From Rhodospirillales bacterium (GTDB lineage Bacteria; Pseudomonadota; Alphaproteobacteria; Rhodospirillales; Casp-alpha2): 33,039 nt of DNA. A program made the position numbers and the translations under genes. The notes under the pieces are model-generated. The model saw only the letters and a list, made by a program, of their open reading frames with translations, did not search any database and was not told the DNA's origin. The DNA lies in contig JAJFII010000076.1 of assembly GCA_021775095.1 (NCBI GenBank), forward strand, positions 1-33,039, given 5' to 3'. Shown in pieces: positions 23,901 through 31,711 of this stretch. The stretch's first letter is position 1; each line of letters starts with the position of its first letter.

Positions 23901-25942
23901 CCATTACCCTGTCGAGCAGTGATACGGTGCTGAGATCGTTAACCGATGTTGAGACCCTTTCGATTACAGCAAATAGTCTGACATTCGACACGGCACTTGC
24001 CGCCTCCACCACCATATCCGCCAGCGCAGCGGCCCAATTGACCCTGGCGTCCGGCGTCAATAATGCGGTTAGCCTGTCGGGAAATATCGGTTTAACCGGT
24101 GGTAACGGCAGCGATCAGATCATTTTTACCGGCGACGGGACGAACACCACAAATCTGTCCCTGGGGGCCGGCAACGATACTTTAACCCACGCGTCGGCGG
24201 CTGTCTCTGGCTCGACGGTGGATGGCGGCAGCGGCACGGATACCGTCAGCTTTACCTCATCGTCGAACAGTACGATTGCCATCAACAATGTGGAAACCCT
24301 GAACAGCGGTGCCGGTGGTGACCAAATCACCTTTACCGGTGACGGAACATCGACGGCCGCGATAAACATGGGCGGTGGCAACGATGTCTTTAATTTTGCT
24401 TCCGTCGCCGTCTCCGGCTCGACCTTCGATGGCGGTGCCGGCACCGATACCTTTAATTTCACATCCACCGGCGGCACCAATTTTATTGCGGTTACTAATA
24501 CGGAAACCCTGGTCGGTGGCAGCGGCGACGATACGGTGCAGTTCAACGATACATCGGGGGTCACGCTGACCGGCATATACGGCATTGAAACGCTGATTGG
24601 CGGTACGGGTACGGATTCCATCACCCTGTCGAGCAGTGATACGGTTTTGTCCTCACTTACCGGTATCGAGACACTTTCTATTGCGTCCAATAACCTGACC
24701 TTCGATACGGCGCTGGTATCGACGACAACCATCGCCGCCACCGGGTCCGCCCAATTGACCCTGGCGTCGGGCGTCGACAATGGGGTTATCCTGTCCGGTA
24801 ATATCAGTTTGACCGGTGGCAACGGCAACGACACCATTTACCTGTCATCCAATTCGGCATCGATTTATGGCGTATCCGCAGTCGAAAAGATTATTGACAG
24901 TGGCGGCACAACGGATTCGGTTTCCTTCAGTTATTCGGAATCCGGCAGTACGGAAATGAGCGGTATTTTTGAGGCGATCAATGGCGGCACCAGTTCCCAT
25001 ACCATCAACCTGGCCAATGGCGTTACCAACACCCTGAGCGATGTACGTGGCAGCAACGCGATCAATGGCGGCACCGGTTTCGATACCATTAATCTGGGTA
25101 ATCAGGGTCACACCCTGTCGTTTTCCGGCGGCATCGATGTGATCAATGGCAGTGATTCCATCTCGACCGAAAACATCACGTTCACCGGCGACGGCACGAC
25201 AACCGCGACCATCGCCATGGGTGCGGGCAATGATATTTTCACTTTCAGTTCCAAGGCCGTATCGGGAACGACTTTTAATGGTGGCAGCGGCAACGACACC
25301 TTCACCCTGTCATCGGCCAGCGACAGTGTGGTGTCGCTGAGTAACACGGAAACCATCACCAGCGGTGCCGGCAACGACCAGATCACCTATACCGGCAGCG
25401 CGGCAACAACGATCACCGGCGGTGCCGGAAATGACGTCCTGGATTTGACCGGCACCGGATCGCACCGGATCGTTTATACATCGACATCAAACGGATTTGA
25501 CACCCTGTCGAGTTTTGATTTCGCGACCAATGCGACCGCCGCCGATACCCTTGATTTCAGTGGGTTTGGGGACTTTAACCCGGCCGGCAGCGGGGCGTCG
25601 GCAGCGATTAATATTTTCACGGAAACGGCAACGTCGGTCGTATCGATTGGCGCAATTGATGTCGTCGTCATGAATAACGGGCAAAATTTCGCCAGCGGCT
25701 CTGTCGCTTTTCAGACGTTGATTGGATACCTGACCGTCACCACCAAAACCACGGATTTCCTGCTGTTTTATGAAGATACCACCAGCGGCGAGGCGGTGAT
25801 GGCAGTGGTTGAAAACCAGGACGACGTCATGACCGTGGGCGATGTGGTAACCGATCTGACGACCTTTAGCAATTTGACCATCGGTGACGTGGCGACAACT
25901 ATATCGAGCACCGATTTTGTATTGCCCTCTAACCCTGTTTAA
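20909..25942 (+). CDS. Giant FecR-like / Ala-Glu-rich / RTX-like repeat protein, probably type I secreted
   Basis: 1677 residues. Residues about 116–233 form a FecR-like domain (GRVETATGQVKATRADGTEV, LSQGDSVFAGDILET, TATIGIRGT). Residues about 320–627 are an Ala/Glu/Gln tract with heptad-like rhythm, probably a long helical stalk. A Pro/Thr-rich linker (about 680–725) follows. From about 727 to 1510 come glycine-aspartate repeats such as GGSGNDTITG, GGAGNDTIYGG and GAGNDVLDL, which resemble calcium-binding RTX nonapeptides but are partly degenerate. The C terminus has FDTLSSFDFATNATAADTLD, as in type I secretion substrates. No Sec signal peptide is present, consistent with a C-terminal export signal. 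The ATG at 20909 is preferred over an in-frame GTG at 20897 that overlaps GGGAG. A biofilm adhesin with a retention-module-like N terminus is the best guess; no secretion genes are present nearby. Confidence 0.85.
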   Translation: MAISNEITVPLDRGATVIDASGSITTVVEAGGGQDITLSGDPWFLRADFQRAGPDLRLTGREGQELIIRDFFNQTPPPDIATEQGIVLKGTVATQLAGPLAPGQFAQAAPGGAAEPIGRVETATGQVKATRADGTEVTLSQGDSVFAGDILETALDGAVGIVFADESSFSLGEEGRMTLDEMVYDPGAQEGSMSVNLLQGAFTFVSGQVAKTGPNAMVVSTPTATIGIRGTLPGGHIDLNGVTTIVLLPELGFVGEMTITNAAGTQIVNQPGLAINIASINSPPSQPFAMTPQQIGQTFGSALDALPNADNLIPADVRDGARQGQAQQQAAEEAVAEAQAIQEEAEANTEEAAAAAADAAAEVAAAEAAEAEALAAAEAVSAEAALAEEAAIAAQAEAEALAAEAAAAEVAAADALAAATADGATEIEQAAAEAAAAEAAEAAAAAEQATAQAQQAEAAQVQAEAAAAEVVAQAQAATAEAAQAKSAVAAATSNLAAAQAELAVAGAGVAQAQVSAVQTSVTGAVASAAIDAGLDVPGVSELNAVQETAQQAQAEATQAEAAAANAEAEAAQAEAEAETAQAQAEATQADVAEAEAEAAEAEAEAVQAETDAASETADATGDGLPNAADGGPAGDGTSAAGTDTGTQAAATEGGPEAVFTAAIDPTTAINLAPSTVQTQIAVTAPTPTLTPAFTPTLAPTTTTTTVTTPIVPTATTTTTENLTATTANDILIGLTGDNQFSMAQGTNLGGIDSINGGGGTDEIAFSSLSDFEAVLAFGDVADVLTYENSAKTITGEISLTSVEKLYVDLGTDGQTRQDIGSDTSGFAYIVAGGTADDMIDISAGKTLLSGSHTISASGIVGTILSGGSGNDTITGSNVDDVIYGGSGSNTLMGGAGRDTLYGGADGNSLAGGAGNDTIYGGASSDVITVRGTDTVDGGGGTDYLNFYASGTNVASVKNIESITGNSGDDTVKFTSTTGVTVSGVYGIETIVGGAGTDSITLSSSDTVLRSLTDVETLSITANSLTFDTALAASTTISASAAAQLTLASGVNNAVSLSGNIGLTGGNGSDQIIFTGDGTNTTNLSLGAGNDTLTHASAAVSGSTVDGGSGTDTVSFTSSSNSTIAINNVETLNSGAGGDQITFTGDGTSTAAINMGGGNDVFNFASVAVSGSTFDGGAGTDTFNFTSTGGTNFIAVTNTETLVGGSGDDTVQFNDTSGVTLTGIYGIETLIGGTGTDSITLSSSDTVLSSLTGIETLSIASNNLTFDTALVSTTTIAATGSAQLTLASGVDNGVILSGNISLTGGNGNDTIYLSSNSASIYGVSAVEKIIDSGGTTDSVSFSYSESGSTEMSGIFEAINGGTSSHTINLANGVTNTLSDVRGSNAINGGTGFDTINLGNQGHTLSFSGGIDVINGSDSISTENITFTGDGTTTATIAMGAGNDIFTFSSKAVSGTTFNGGSGNDTFTLSSASDSVVSLSNTETITSGAGNDQITYTGSAATTITGGAGNDVLDLTGTGSHRIVYTSTSNGFDTLSSFDFATNATAADTLDFSGFGDFNPAGSGASAAINIFTETATSVVSIGAIDVVVMNNGQNFASGSVAFQTLIGYLTVTTKTTDFLLFYEDTTSGEAVMAVVENQDDVMTVGDVVTDLTTFSNLTIGDVATTISSTDFVLPSNPV
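21870..22790 (+). repeat. Ala/Glu/Gln low-complexity repeat tract inside the giant gene
   Basis: Roughly 300 codons dominated by GCG/GCC/GCA, GAA/GAG and CAG/CAA. Units such as AEAEA, AQAQAEA and AAAEA repeat with short and irregular periods. It encodes a predicted helical, coiled-coil-like stalk and creates long spurious open frames on the other strand. Such tracts tend to vary in length between strains. Confidence 0.8.
23714..24126 (+). repeat. Duplicated RTX-like module, copy 1
   Basis: It encodes a module with GVTVSGVYGIETIVGG, DSITLSSSDTVLRSLT and LTLASGVNNAV. The second copy begins 714–717 bp downstream (24428–24843). Confidence 0.8.
24428..24843 (+). repeat. Duplicated RTX-like module, copy 2
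   Basis: It encodes GVTLTGIYGIETLIGG, DSITLSSSDTVLSSLT and LTLASGVDNGV, nearly identical in protein sequence to copy 1. A small indel near the left end shifts the offset by 3 bp. Confidence 0.8.
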
Positions 25943-25971
25943 TCGTCGGGACCGGGGTTGACCGGTGTCAG

Positions 25972-26757
25972 ATGGCCTGGCATCCGGGCGCCAACACCCC
26001 TGCGGAGGAACTAATCCTGTTTGCCTTTATCGGTTCACGCCATGATTTATTGGCTCATCTGCCCCGACAATCCATGTCATCCATCGTCGAAGTGGGAGTT
26101 TGTCAGGGTATTAATGCCCAATGGTTGTTAGACCACCTGCAACCCGATGTGTTGTGTCTGGTCGATCCCTGGCAGGCCTATGCAACAGCAGATACGCCGT
26201 TTTATTATTTGGACGGACCGGAAGTTGAGCGGTTTGTTGAAGACTATTTAGGCGGACCCAGTGACCAACAGTCGACCTTCGATCGCTTGTACGAAAAAAC
26301 CCGGGACCGGTTTGCAAACGACACACGGGTCATTATCCATCGTAAATCGAGCCGTCAGGTGGCGGCGCAAATGGATGACAAAACCCAGGACCTGATTTAC
26401 ATCGATGGCGATCACAGTTATGAAGCGGTCATCGATGATTTGTTCCGTTGGGAAAGCAAATTAAAGGATGGGGGATACCTGGTTCTCAATGATCATGTCA
26501 TGAACCCGTCGGGCAGTGCCAAATATGGCGTGGTTCAGGCGGTTGGAACTTTCCTGCGTAACCGCCCGGAATATCATCCCATCGCCCTCAACCTGTCGAA
26601 CTACGGCGACCTGATCATCGGCAAAAAAACCGGCAACCATTCGGCGCTGCTGACCGCTCTCGTACAATCCAACAAAATTGTCGAAATCCCCGACGCCATC
26701 CTGTCCAATTTCCACCGCCGTAAAAGCGGTGATTTGTCGTGGCTGAGTTTCTGTTAG
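25972..26757 (+). CDS. Class I SAM-dependent methyltransferase (Methyltransf_24-like)
   Basis: 261 residues. The AdoMet-binding motif is SSIVEVGVCQGINAQWLLDH, followed by VLCLVDPWQAYA. The Methyltransf_24 block is DLIYIDGDHSYEAVIDDLFR, then KLKDGGYLVLNDH. Members methylate small molecules or sugars, often within glycan or surface-polymer clusters. The acceptor is unknown. It begins 29 bp after the giant gene on the same strand and ends 30 bp from a convergent glycosyltransferase, so a role in modifying a surface glycan or glycoprotein is plausible. The ribosome site is weak. Confidence 0.87.
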   Translation: MAWHPGANTPAEELILFAFIGSRHDLLAHLPRQSMSSIVEVGVCQGINAQWLLDHLQPDVLCLVDPWQAYATADTPFYYLDGPEVERFVEDYLGGPSDQQSTFDRLYEKTRDRFANDTRVIIHRKSSRQVAAQMDDKTQDLIYIDGDHSYEAVIDDLFRWESKLKDGGYLVLNDHVMNPSGSAKYGVVQAVGTFLRNRPEYHPIALNLSNYGDLIIGKKTGNHSALLTALVQSNKIVEIPDAILSNFHRRKSGDLSWLSFC

Positions 26758-26787
26758 GCACCGAAAACCATTGCCTTGACGGCCGCT

Positions 26788-27969
26788 TTATCTGAGCAGG
26801 TGTTTTATCAGCGCCAGGTGCTGAGCCATGATCGTTTCTTCCGAAAACAGGTCCCTGGCGCGGTTTTTGGCAGCGTTGGCTAAGGCCTGACGGCGCTCGG
26901 AATTTACCGCCCATGCGGCAAGGGTATGGGCCAGTTCCCCGGCGGTTTTTTCGACGTCGCTGGGTGCCGAAATGATTTCCCCGCATCCCTCCAGGGCTTC
27001 TCTGTTGCCGCCCACATCGGTGGCAATGGCCGGCAATCCTTTGGCCATGGCTTCGAGCAGGGTCAACGGCATTCCTTCAGCGAACGAGGTCAGGGCAAAC
27101 AGATCCGCCCCATCCAGGTAATCGGCGACGTCCCAGACGTGGCCGAGCAAATGCACGTGATCCTTGAGGTCCAGTTGGATGAGCCGGTGCGAGACCGCAG
27201 CCCGGTAGGTTCCGTCACCGGCCCAGACAAAATATAGGCGCTGCCACAACGGCGTTTGCCTGAGGTTTTCAAGCGCCCGGATCAATATTTCATAGCCCTT
27301 GACCGGTTCAAACTTGGCCGAAGTGAAACAGACGACGCCGTCGGCGGGGACGCCCCACTTGGCCCGCAACTGGATCCGGCGCTGGGCCTCGGGGGTTTTG
27401 TAAAAAGCCTTGGCGGCAAAGGTATAAATAACCTGGCCAAAGTCGTCGGGCAGGGCAAAATGCGAGCGGATCACGTCGAGGTTTTGCTGTGCCACACAAA
27501 CCACGGCGGCCGCTTGCACATAGTTCCGTTGAACAGCCTCCGGCGGAAAGGCCGAACCGGAGAACGCTTCCTGGCGCACGTGACCTTCCCAAATGAGATA
27601 GCGGATGTTCAGTTCGCGGGCCGCGGTAATGGCCGCATAGGTATTGGTTGGGAAACCATTGGCGAAAACAATAAGGTCCGGTTGTGTCCGTAAAAACAAA
27701 TCTCTGGCTGGCTCCTGGTCGCGGGCGAACTGGTCCATCTGCTGGTCCGGGTCGTAGCTAAACCAATGGTAGGCGACACCCTGGTTCTGGAGGTCGGTTT
27801 GCAGGGGTGTTTGTTCGTATTTTTGTCCACAAAGGACCCGGTACCCGGCCGTGCACAGGCTCGACATGAGCGCCGCATTAAACCGCCCGACCCCACAAAA
27901 ACTGTGCGAATCCGTATATAACAGGACGGTTTTTGGGGTTTGCGATCCATTCGGAAAATGTGGGCCCAC
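26788..27969 (-). CDS. Glycosyltransferase, GT4-type (GT-B fold)
   Basis: 393 residues. The N-terminal acceptor domain begins TPKTVLLYTDSHSFCGVGRF. The C-terminal GT-B domain has FTSAKFEPVKGYEILIRALE, HVHLLGHVWDVADYLDGADL and the donor-binding E-x7-E motif in FAEGMPLTLLEAMAKGLPAI, then ATDVGGNREALEG. It probably transfers a sugar from a nucleotide donor at the cytosolic membrane face. Two GTG starts are possible: 27987, which has no ribosome site, and 27969, with AGGA 6 bases upstream; the latter is chosen. It is convergent with the methyltransferase and follows sulfatase 4 on the same strand across a 214-bp gap. Donor and acceptor are unknown. Confidence 0.9.
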   Translation of the reverse strand: MGPHFPNGSQTPKTVLLYTDSHSFCGVGRFNAALMSSLCTAGYRVLCGQKYEQTPLQTDLQNQGVAYHWFSYDPDQQMDQFARDQEPARDLFLRTQPDLIVFANGFPTNTYAAITAARELNIRYLIWEGHVRQEAFSGSAFPPEAVQRNYVQAAAVVCVAQQNLDVIRSHFALPDDFGQVIYTFAAKAFYKTPEAQRRIQLRAKWGVPADGVVCFTSAKFEPVKGYEILIRALENLRQTPLWQRLYFVWAGDGTYRAAVSHRLIQLDLKDHVHLLGHVWDVADYLDGADLFALTSFAEGMPLTLLEAMAKGLPAIATDVGGNREALEGCGEIISAPSDVEKTAGELAHTLAAWAVNSERRQALANAAKNRARDLFSEETIMAQHLALIKHLLR

Positions 27970-28183
27970 AACAGTTCCTAGAGCCACAACACCGGTGATT
28001 TTTGACCTGTCTGGATGCGGTTTCCAAAACCCGCGTCGGCCCGCCGGTACCCGTCGGCACGTCGGTAGCGGTTTGATCGGTTGCGACGTCGGATTTTTTT
28101 TGCCAAAATTTTGATTGTCTTACTCCACAATGGTTTGCCCGTCACATCGATCTTATGGAACATATTAGCATCACCCGAAGGGC

Positions 28184-29767
28184 TTACCAGACACCGATAT
28201 GGATGCCGATCTCTTTTTCATTGTCCTTGAAGGTCAAAACCTGTTCATCGGTCATGGTAACGCGGTTTTTGCGGCTGGTTAGTTTTTCTAACAACAGGTC
28301 CCGCATCTCGCCACATATGGCCTGATGGGCGCCGGATCTGCCGAGATCAATAAATTCGTCAGGGTCCTCGGCCAGGTCAAACAGTTGCGCGGCAAATCCC
28401 TTGAAATAAACGTACTTCCATCGCTCCGTGCGGATCATATAGGCGCGGGCTTCCGACGCTGCCACATCAAGGGCCTTTCGCGCGGCATAAAACCCATAGT
28501 CGCTTTCGCTAAACGCAAATTGCCGCCAATCGGACGGGTTTTGCCCGTGCAGCAGAGGTGCCAGGGATCGGCCTTCCAGCCAATGACGGTCGGCATTGGA
28601 CCCGGTCAGGTCGAGAAAGGTCGGCAACAGGTCAATCGCTTCCACCAGGCGGGTCTCGACCCGGCCCCGGCTCCCGTTGGCGGCCTCACTGGGGTCATAA
28701 ATGATAAGCGGGACACGGACCGATTGTTCGTGAAACAGCTCTTTTTCGCCCATCCAGTGATCGCCCAGGTAATCGCCATGGTCTGATGTGAAAACAATCA
28801 TCGTATCGTCCATGCGACCGCTCGCTTCGAGCCGCTTAAACAGCCGCCCGAGATGGTCGTCGATCTGTTTAACCAGCCCCATATACCCGGCCAGCACGGT
28901 CTCGCGAACTTCGTCGCGGCTAAAACTCCGGGACGCCTCCATGTCCATGAAGGCCTGGTACACGGGATGGGCGGATTGCCGTTCCGTTTCGTGGCGCTGG
29001 GCGGCAACAAAAGAATCGGTGCCATATTTGTTGTGGTAGGGAGCCGGTGCCATATAGGGCCAGTGGGGTTTGATATAGGACAAATGCAACAACCACGGCT
29101 GGTCGCCCGTGTCGTCAATAAATTCCAGGGCCCGGTCGGTCATATAGGCGGTTTCCGAGTGCTCTTCGCGGACCCGTGCGGGCAAGTTGGAATTGCGCAA
29201 AGACCAACCACTGAGCACTTCGCCATTGGGTCCTGCGGCCGAATTGGCCCAGGAGTCCCACGGGTTTTGACCATCGTATCCTTGTTCGCGTAACCAGTCG
29301 TTGTAACGCAATTTTCCGCCCATAAGTTTTAACAGCCCATCGGGGTGCAGGCCGTCATCGCGCTCAAAAGGCTCAAATCCCGGTTCGGCGACGACCATGC
29401 CGATCTCCGTATCGTGGGTCAGACCGAGCCGCGCCATGCCCTCGACATCGGCAATCATGTGGGTTTTGCCGACAACTGCTGTGCGCAGGCCAAGCGGCCT
29501 TAAATAATCCCCCATGGTCAGTTCACCAAGCGGCAGCGGCACCTGGTTCCAGGTCGCGCCGTGACTGAACGGCGTTCGTCCCGTGTAATAAGACGCTCTC
29601 GATGGGCCACATACCGGTGACTGGACATAGGCCCTGTCAAACCGAACACCCCGCGCCGCCAGATTGTCGAGGTTTGGCGTTTGCAGGGTTGGATGGCCAT
29701 AACAGGATAAATAATCCCAGCGCAGTTGGTCGGCCATGATGAACAGGATATTTTTAACTGGGCTCAT
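28184..29767 (-). CDS. Sulfatase, formylglycine type (C-G-P-S-R)
   Basis: 527 residues. The metal-site strand is KNILFIMADQLRWDYLSCYG. Cys53 in SPVCGPSRASYYTGRTPFSH is the formylglycine position. The second metal segment is TSDHGDYLGDHWMGEKELFH, and HLSYIKPHWPYMAP is a further family block. There is no signal peptide. It is clearly different from the pair at 12862 and 18955, and resembles the choline-sulfatase/iduronate-sulfatase-like branch. Two ATGs are close: 29782 and 29767; AGGA lies 8 bases before the latter, which is used. Lying beside a glycosyltransferase and methyltransferase, it may act on a different substrate from the 10–20 kb island. Confidence 0.9.
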   Translation of the reverse strand: MSPVKNILFIMADQLRWDYLSCYGHPTLQTPNLDNLAARGVRFDRAYVQSPVCGPSRASYYTGRTPFSHGATWNQVPLPLGELTMGDYLRPLGLRTAVVGKTHMIADVEGMARLGLTHDTEIGMVVAEPGFEPFERDDGLHPDGLLKLMGGKLRYNDWLREQGYDGQNPWDSWANSAAGPNGEVLSGWSLRNSNLPARVREEHSETAYMTDRALEFIDDTGDQPWLLHLSYIKPHWPYMAPAPYHNKYGTDSFVAAQRHETERQSAHPVYQAFMDMEASRSFSRDEVRETVLAGYMGLVKQIDDHLGRLFKRLEASGRMDDTMIVFTSDHGDYLGDHWMGEKELFHEQSVRVPLIIYDPSEAANGSRGRVETRLVEAIDLLPTFLDLTGSNADRHWLEGRSLAPLLHGQNPSDWRQFAFSESDYGFYAARKALDVAASEARAYMIRTERWKYVYFKGFAAQLFDLAEDPDEFIDLGRSGAHQAICGEMRDLLLEKLTSRKNRVTMTDEQVLTFKDNEKEIGIHIGVW

Positions 29768-30067
29768 AAACGCGTTCCTCATCGTACAGAATTGGCAAAC
29801 AAGACGAAGTCACCGGCACCTATAGAGGGGTTATACCATCGAGTAGTGATAATGACTCACAGGGACGGCAGGGCAAGGCTTTCGGTCCAGGCCCGTCGAC
29901 ATCGTTAACAGATCAAACCCGTTTGCCCGATGCGGCGGCAATTGCGCCGGTTTCAAGAGGCCATTGCACAGGAACGGTGACCTGGTTTATCTTTGCCCTG
30001 TGAGGTTCAGGATTTGGGGAATTATCTGACGATGAGAAATGCGACGCGGGTTGCCAACGATCACAGT
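29768..30067. other. Intergenic region upstream of the small-protein cluster
   Basis: 300 bp between the minus-strand sulfatase and the plus-strand lipoprotein gene. Short imperfect symmetry is seen around 29933–29950 (CGGCGGCAATTGCGCCGG). An ATG at 30032 in the lipoprotein frame is an alternative start. No clear promoter pair or gene was found. Confidence 0.4.
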
Positions 30068-30208
30068 ATGATAAAACGCCGTTGCCGTTTTGCAGTGGCC
30101 GGGCTGGTCTTAACGGCTTTCCTGGCGGTTTCGGGCTGTAGCGGCAATTGCCAGGCGGGGGGCGGCAATTCCGGTGGTAAAGTTTTGTGCAACGCCCTGA
30201 AATTTTAA
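30068..30208 (+). CDS. Small putative lipoprotein
   Basis: 46 residues. MIKRRCRFAVAGLVLTAFLA followed by VSGC is a lipoprotein signal peptide with lipobox VSGC, giving a lipidated Cys24 and a mature peptide of 23 residues rich in Gly and Cys. It resembles the small entericidin-like or unnamed lipoproteins common in Proteobacteria, without a firm match. ATGs at 29993 and 30032 are in frame, but 30068 gives the cleanest signal peptide; none has a good ribosome site. Its TAA stop directly abuts the ATG of the next gene, suggesting translational coupling. Confidence 0.5.
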   Translation: MIKRRCRFAVAGLVLTAFLAVSGCSGNCQAGGGNSGGKVLCNALKF

Positions 30209-30745
30209 ATGGAACTGGCGCCTTTTACCCCCTATCTCAGCAACCCCACAGCCGACAGCCGGCGCGATATTGCAAGGCAATTGATCGACGAATCAGACGC
30301 CTCAACCAACGCCCTGAGGGATGGATTGCTGCAAATCCTGGCCATGGAGGGACCGACGTTGTCGACCCGGCTGTTTTCCCTCTATGGCAAAAAGGGCGGG
30401 CTCGAGCGCTTGACGCCCCGGGCCAAAAAACGATTTTCCGTGGCCCTTAAAAAAGCCAGAGGTGAGGGCCTTGTTGCCATGGAACAGGACCCCAGCGTCG
30501 CCGATGTCATTGCGCTGTGCTGGTTGCCGTCCATGCAGCGGGTGGCGGCGCGGGAATATGGCAACCGGGGGTTTGATCACATACCGGCTTCGGAATTGGC
30601 CGAGGTGATGTTTGAACTGGCCGCCCAATCGAACGCCAGCGGTGCGCAATTGTTCCAATCCATGGCGCTGCTATATGGACTGAAACAGCTGCCCAAAAAA
30701 GCCCAGCCGCGCCTCGAGCTGGTGTACCGGGAATATTTGGCTTAA
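30209..30745 (+). CDS. Hypothetical protein resembling a DUF3320-like helicase-associated domain
   Basis: 178 residues, soluble, with no signal peptide. The arrangement LLQILAMEGPTLSTRLFSLY, RAKKRFSVALKKARGEGLVA, ALCWLPSMQRVAAREYG and FDHIPASELAEVMFELA resembles the winged-helix module found at the C terminus of some superfamily-1 helicases (DUF3320). Here it stands alone as a small protein. The C-terminal part (LFQSMALLYGLKQLPKKAQP) is helical. This likeness is from memory of the family pattern and is tentative. The gene starts immediately after the lipoprotein stop. Confidence 0.7.
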   Translation: MELAPFTPYLSNPTADSRRDIARQLIDESDASTNALRDGLLQILAMEGPTLSTRLFSLYGKKGGLERLTPRAKKRFSVALKKARGEGLVAMEQDPSVADVIALCWLPSMQRVAAREYGNRGFDHIPASELAEVMFELAAQSNASGAQLFQSMALLYGLKQLPKKAQPRLELVYREYLA

Positions 30746-30758
30746 AGGACATTACACC

Positions 30759-30953
30759 GTGTATTTTAAGAGTTGGTTACAGCGATACGGGGGGCCGTCT
30801 GCGGACCCCATAAACGGGCCGAAGGCGATGGTGACGCTGGCGGCAGGAATGGCCTTATATGTAGGGTTTGTGAGATTGGTTGAGTGCTCGGATTACCGAC
30901 AGGTTGCGGATGCGGCGGTATCCGGGCCGGGCGCTTGCAGTAAAAACACATGA
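30759..30953 (+). CDS. Possible small membrane protein (doubtful)
   Basis: 64 codons from a GTG with AGGA 9 bases upstream. It contains one hydrophobic stretch, AMVTLAAGMALYVGFVRLVE. It matches no family I recognise. It ends 16 bp before the next gene. Composition is neither clearly coding nor clearly not, so this may be chance. Confidence 0.25.
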   Translation: MYFKSWLQRYGGPSADPINGPKAMVTLAAGMALYVGFVRLVECSDYRQVADAAVSGPGACSKNT

Positions 30954-30969
30954 TGACTGGGGAATACCG

Positions 30970-31314
30970 TTGGTAAAACGCCTGATACTTGTCCTGATAC
31001 TTGTCGTCCTTGGCGGATTTGGTTTTATCGCCGCCAGCGGCGAAGGTGCCAAGGAAGTCTATTATGACTGCAACGTGCTTGGAAAATTCAAACTGGTTGT
31101 TCCGTGGTTTGGTCCGGCTGAGTTTTTTGAAGTGACCAATGGGCAACCGGAACGTCAACCGTCGGTGGTCGATCAGAAATCCATTCGGTTTTGGCTCAAT
31201 GAAAAGGACCGGCTTGATAATCCAGAAGAAAACGGCGGCGGCATGGTGATTGACCGTGAAACCCAGCGAACGGGAGTCAATAAATGTGATCTTATGGATA
31301 AACCGCCTGTCTAG
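30970..31314 (+). CDS. Hypothetical exported or membrane-anchored protein, TTG start
   Basis: 114 residues if the TTG at 30970 is the start; GGGGA lies 7 bases upstream. The frame stays open back to an ATG at 30880, but that N terminus is polar and arginine-rich. The preferred start yields VKRLILVLILVVLGGFGFIA, a signal peptide or anchor, followed by a polar domain with YYDCNVLGKFKLVVPWFGPA. Two cysteines remain in the mature part (DC and KCDLMD), possibly a disulphide. Family unknown; an envelope location is inferred. Confidence 0.6.
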   Translation: MVKRLILVLILVVLGGFGFIAASGEGAKEVYYDCNVLGKFKLVVPWFGPAEFFEVTNGQPERQPSVVDQKSIRFWLNEKDRLDNPEENGGGMVIDRETQRTGVNKCDLMDKPPV

Positions 31315-31387
31315 GGGGGGCGCCGGCCGGGGCCGGCATTTGAAGACACTTATCGGCGATTGCCAAACTGTCGGTGGTGGCAGGGTT

Positions 31388-31711
31388 GTGGCGCTGGTCG
31401 GAGGCAAAATCAAATCCTATGTAATGGCAATTGGCATATTGCTACTGGCGACCACGGCCTGCACGACAGAACCGGTGCCGATTGTGGTTTTCACCTCACC
31501 GGACGGCATTGTGCTGCGCCAGAACAAGGTCTTCTCGAACAATCGGCTGGTTTATGAACGCGACACGCAATTGGACCAGATCGCCGAAGACTATTGCTGG
31601 TCGATCGGCAAGGAAGCCGTTCGAAACTTTGATGACGGCTCCAATGCCGGACATGTCACCTATAGCTATGATTGCCGGTCCGAGCGCGGCCCCCACCAGC
31701 CGATTTATTAA
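31388..31711 (+). CDS. Hypothetical lipoprotein
   Basis: 107 residues from a GTG at 31388, or 95 from an ATG at 31424. Either way MAIGILLLATTACTTEPVPI looks like a lipoprotein signal with the lipidated Cys in LATTAC. The mature part contains IVVFTSPDGIVLRQNK, IAEDYCWSIGKEAVRN and a C-terminal HVTYSYDCRS, again with two cysteines. No family recognised. It belongs to a run of small envelope-type proteins on the same strand. The start is uncertain because the ribosome-site-like GGAGG at 31400 is too far from the ATG. Confidence 0.6.
   Translation: MALVGGKIKSYVMAIGILLLATTACTTEPVPIVVFTSPDGIVLRQNKVFSNNRLVYERDTQLDQIAEDYCWSIGKEAVRNFDDGSNAGHVTYSYDCRSERGPHQPIY

Noticed and set aside
23480-25440. Repeated units that might suggest a CRISPR or satellite array
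   Set aside because: The units are in-frame Gly/Asp-rich codon repeats of one protein, with no constant repeat–spacer pattern.
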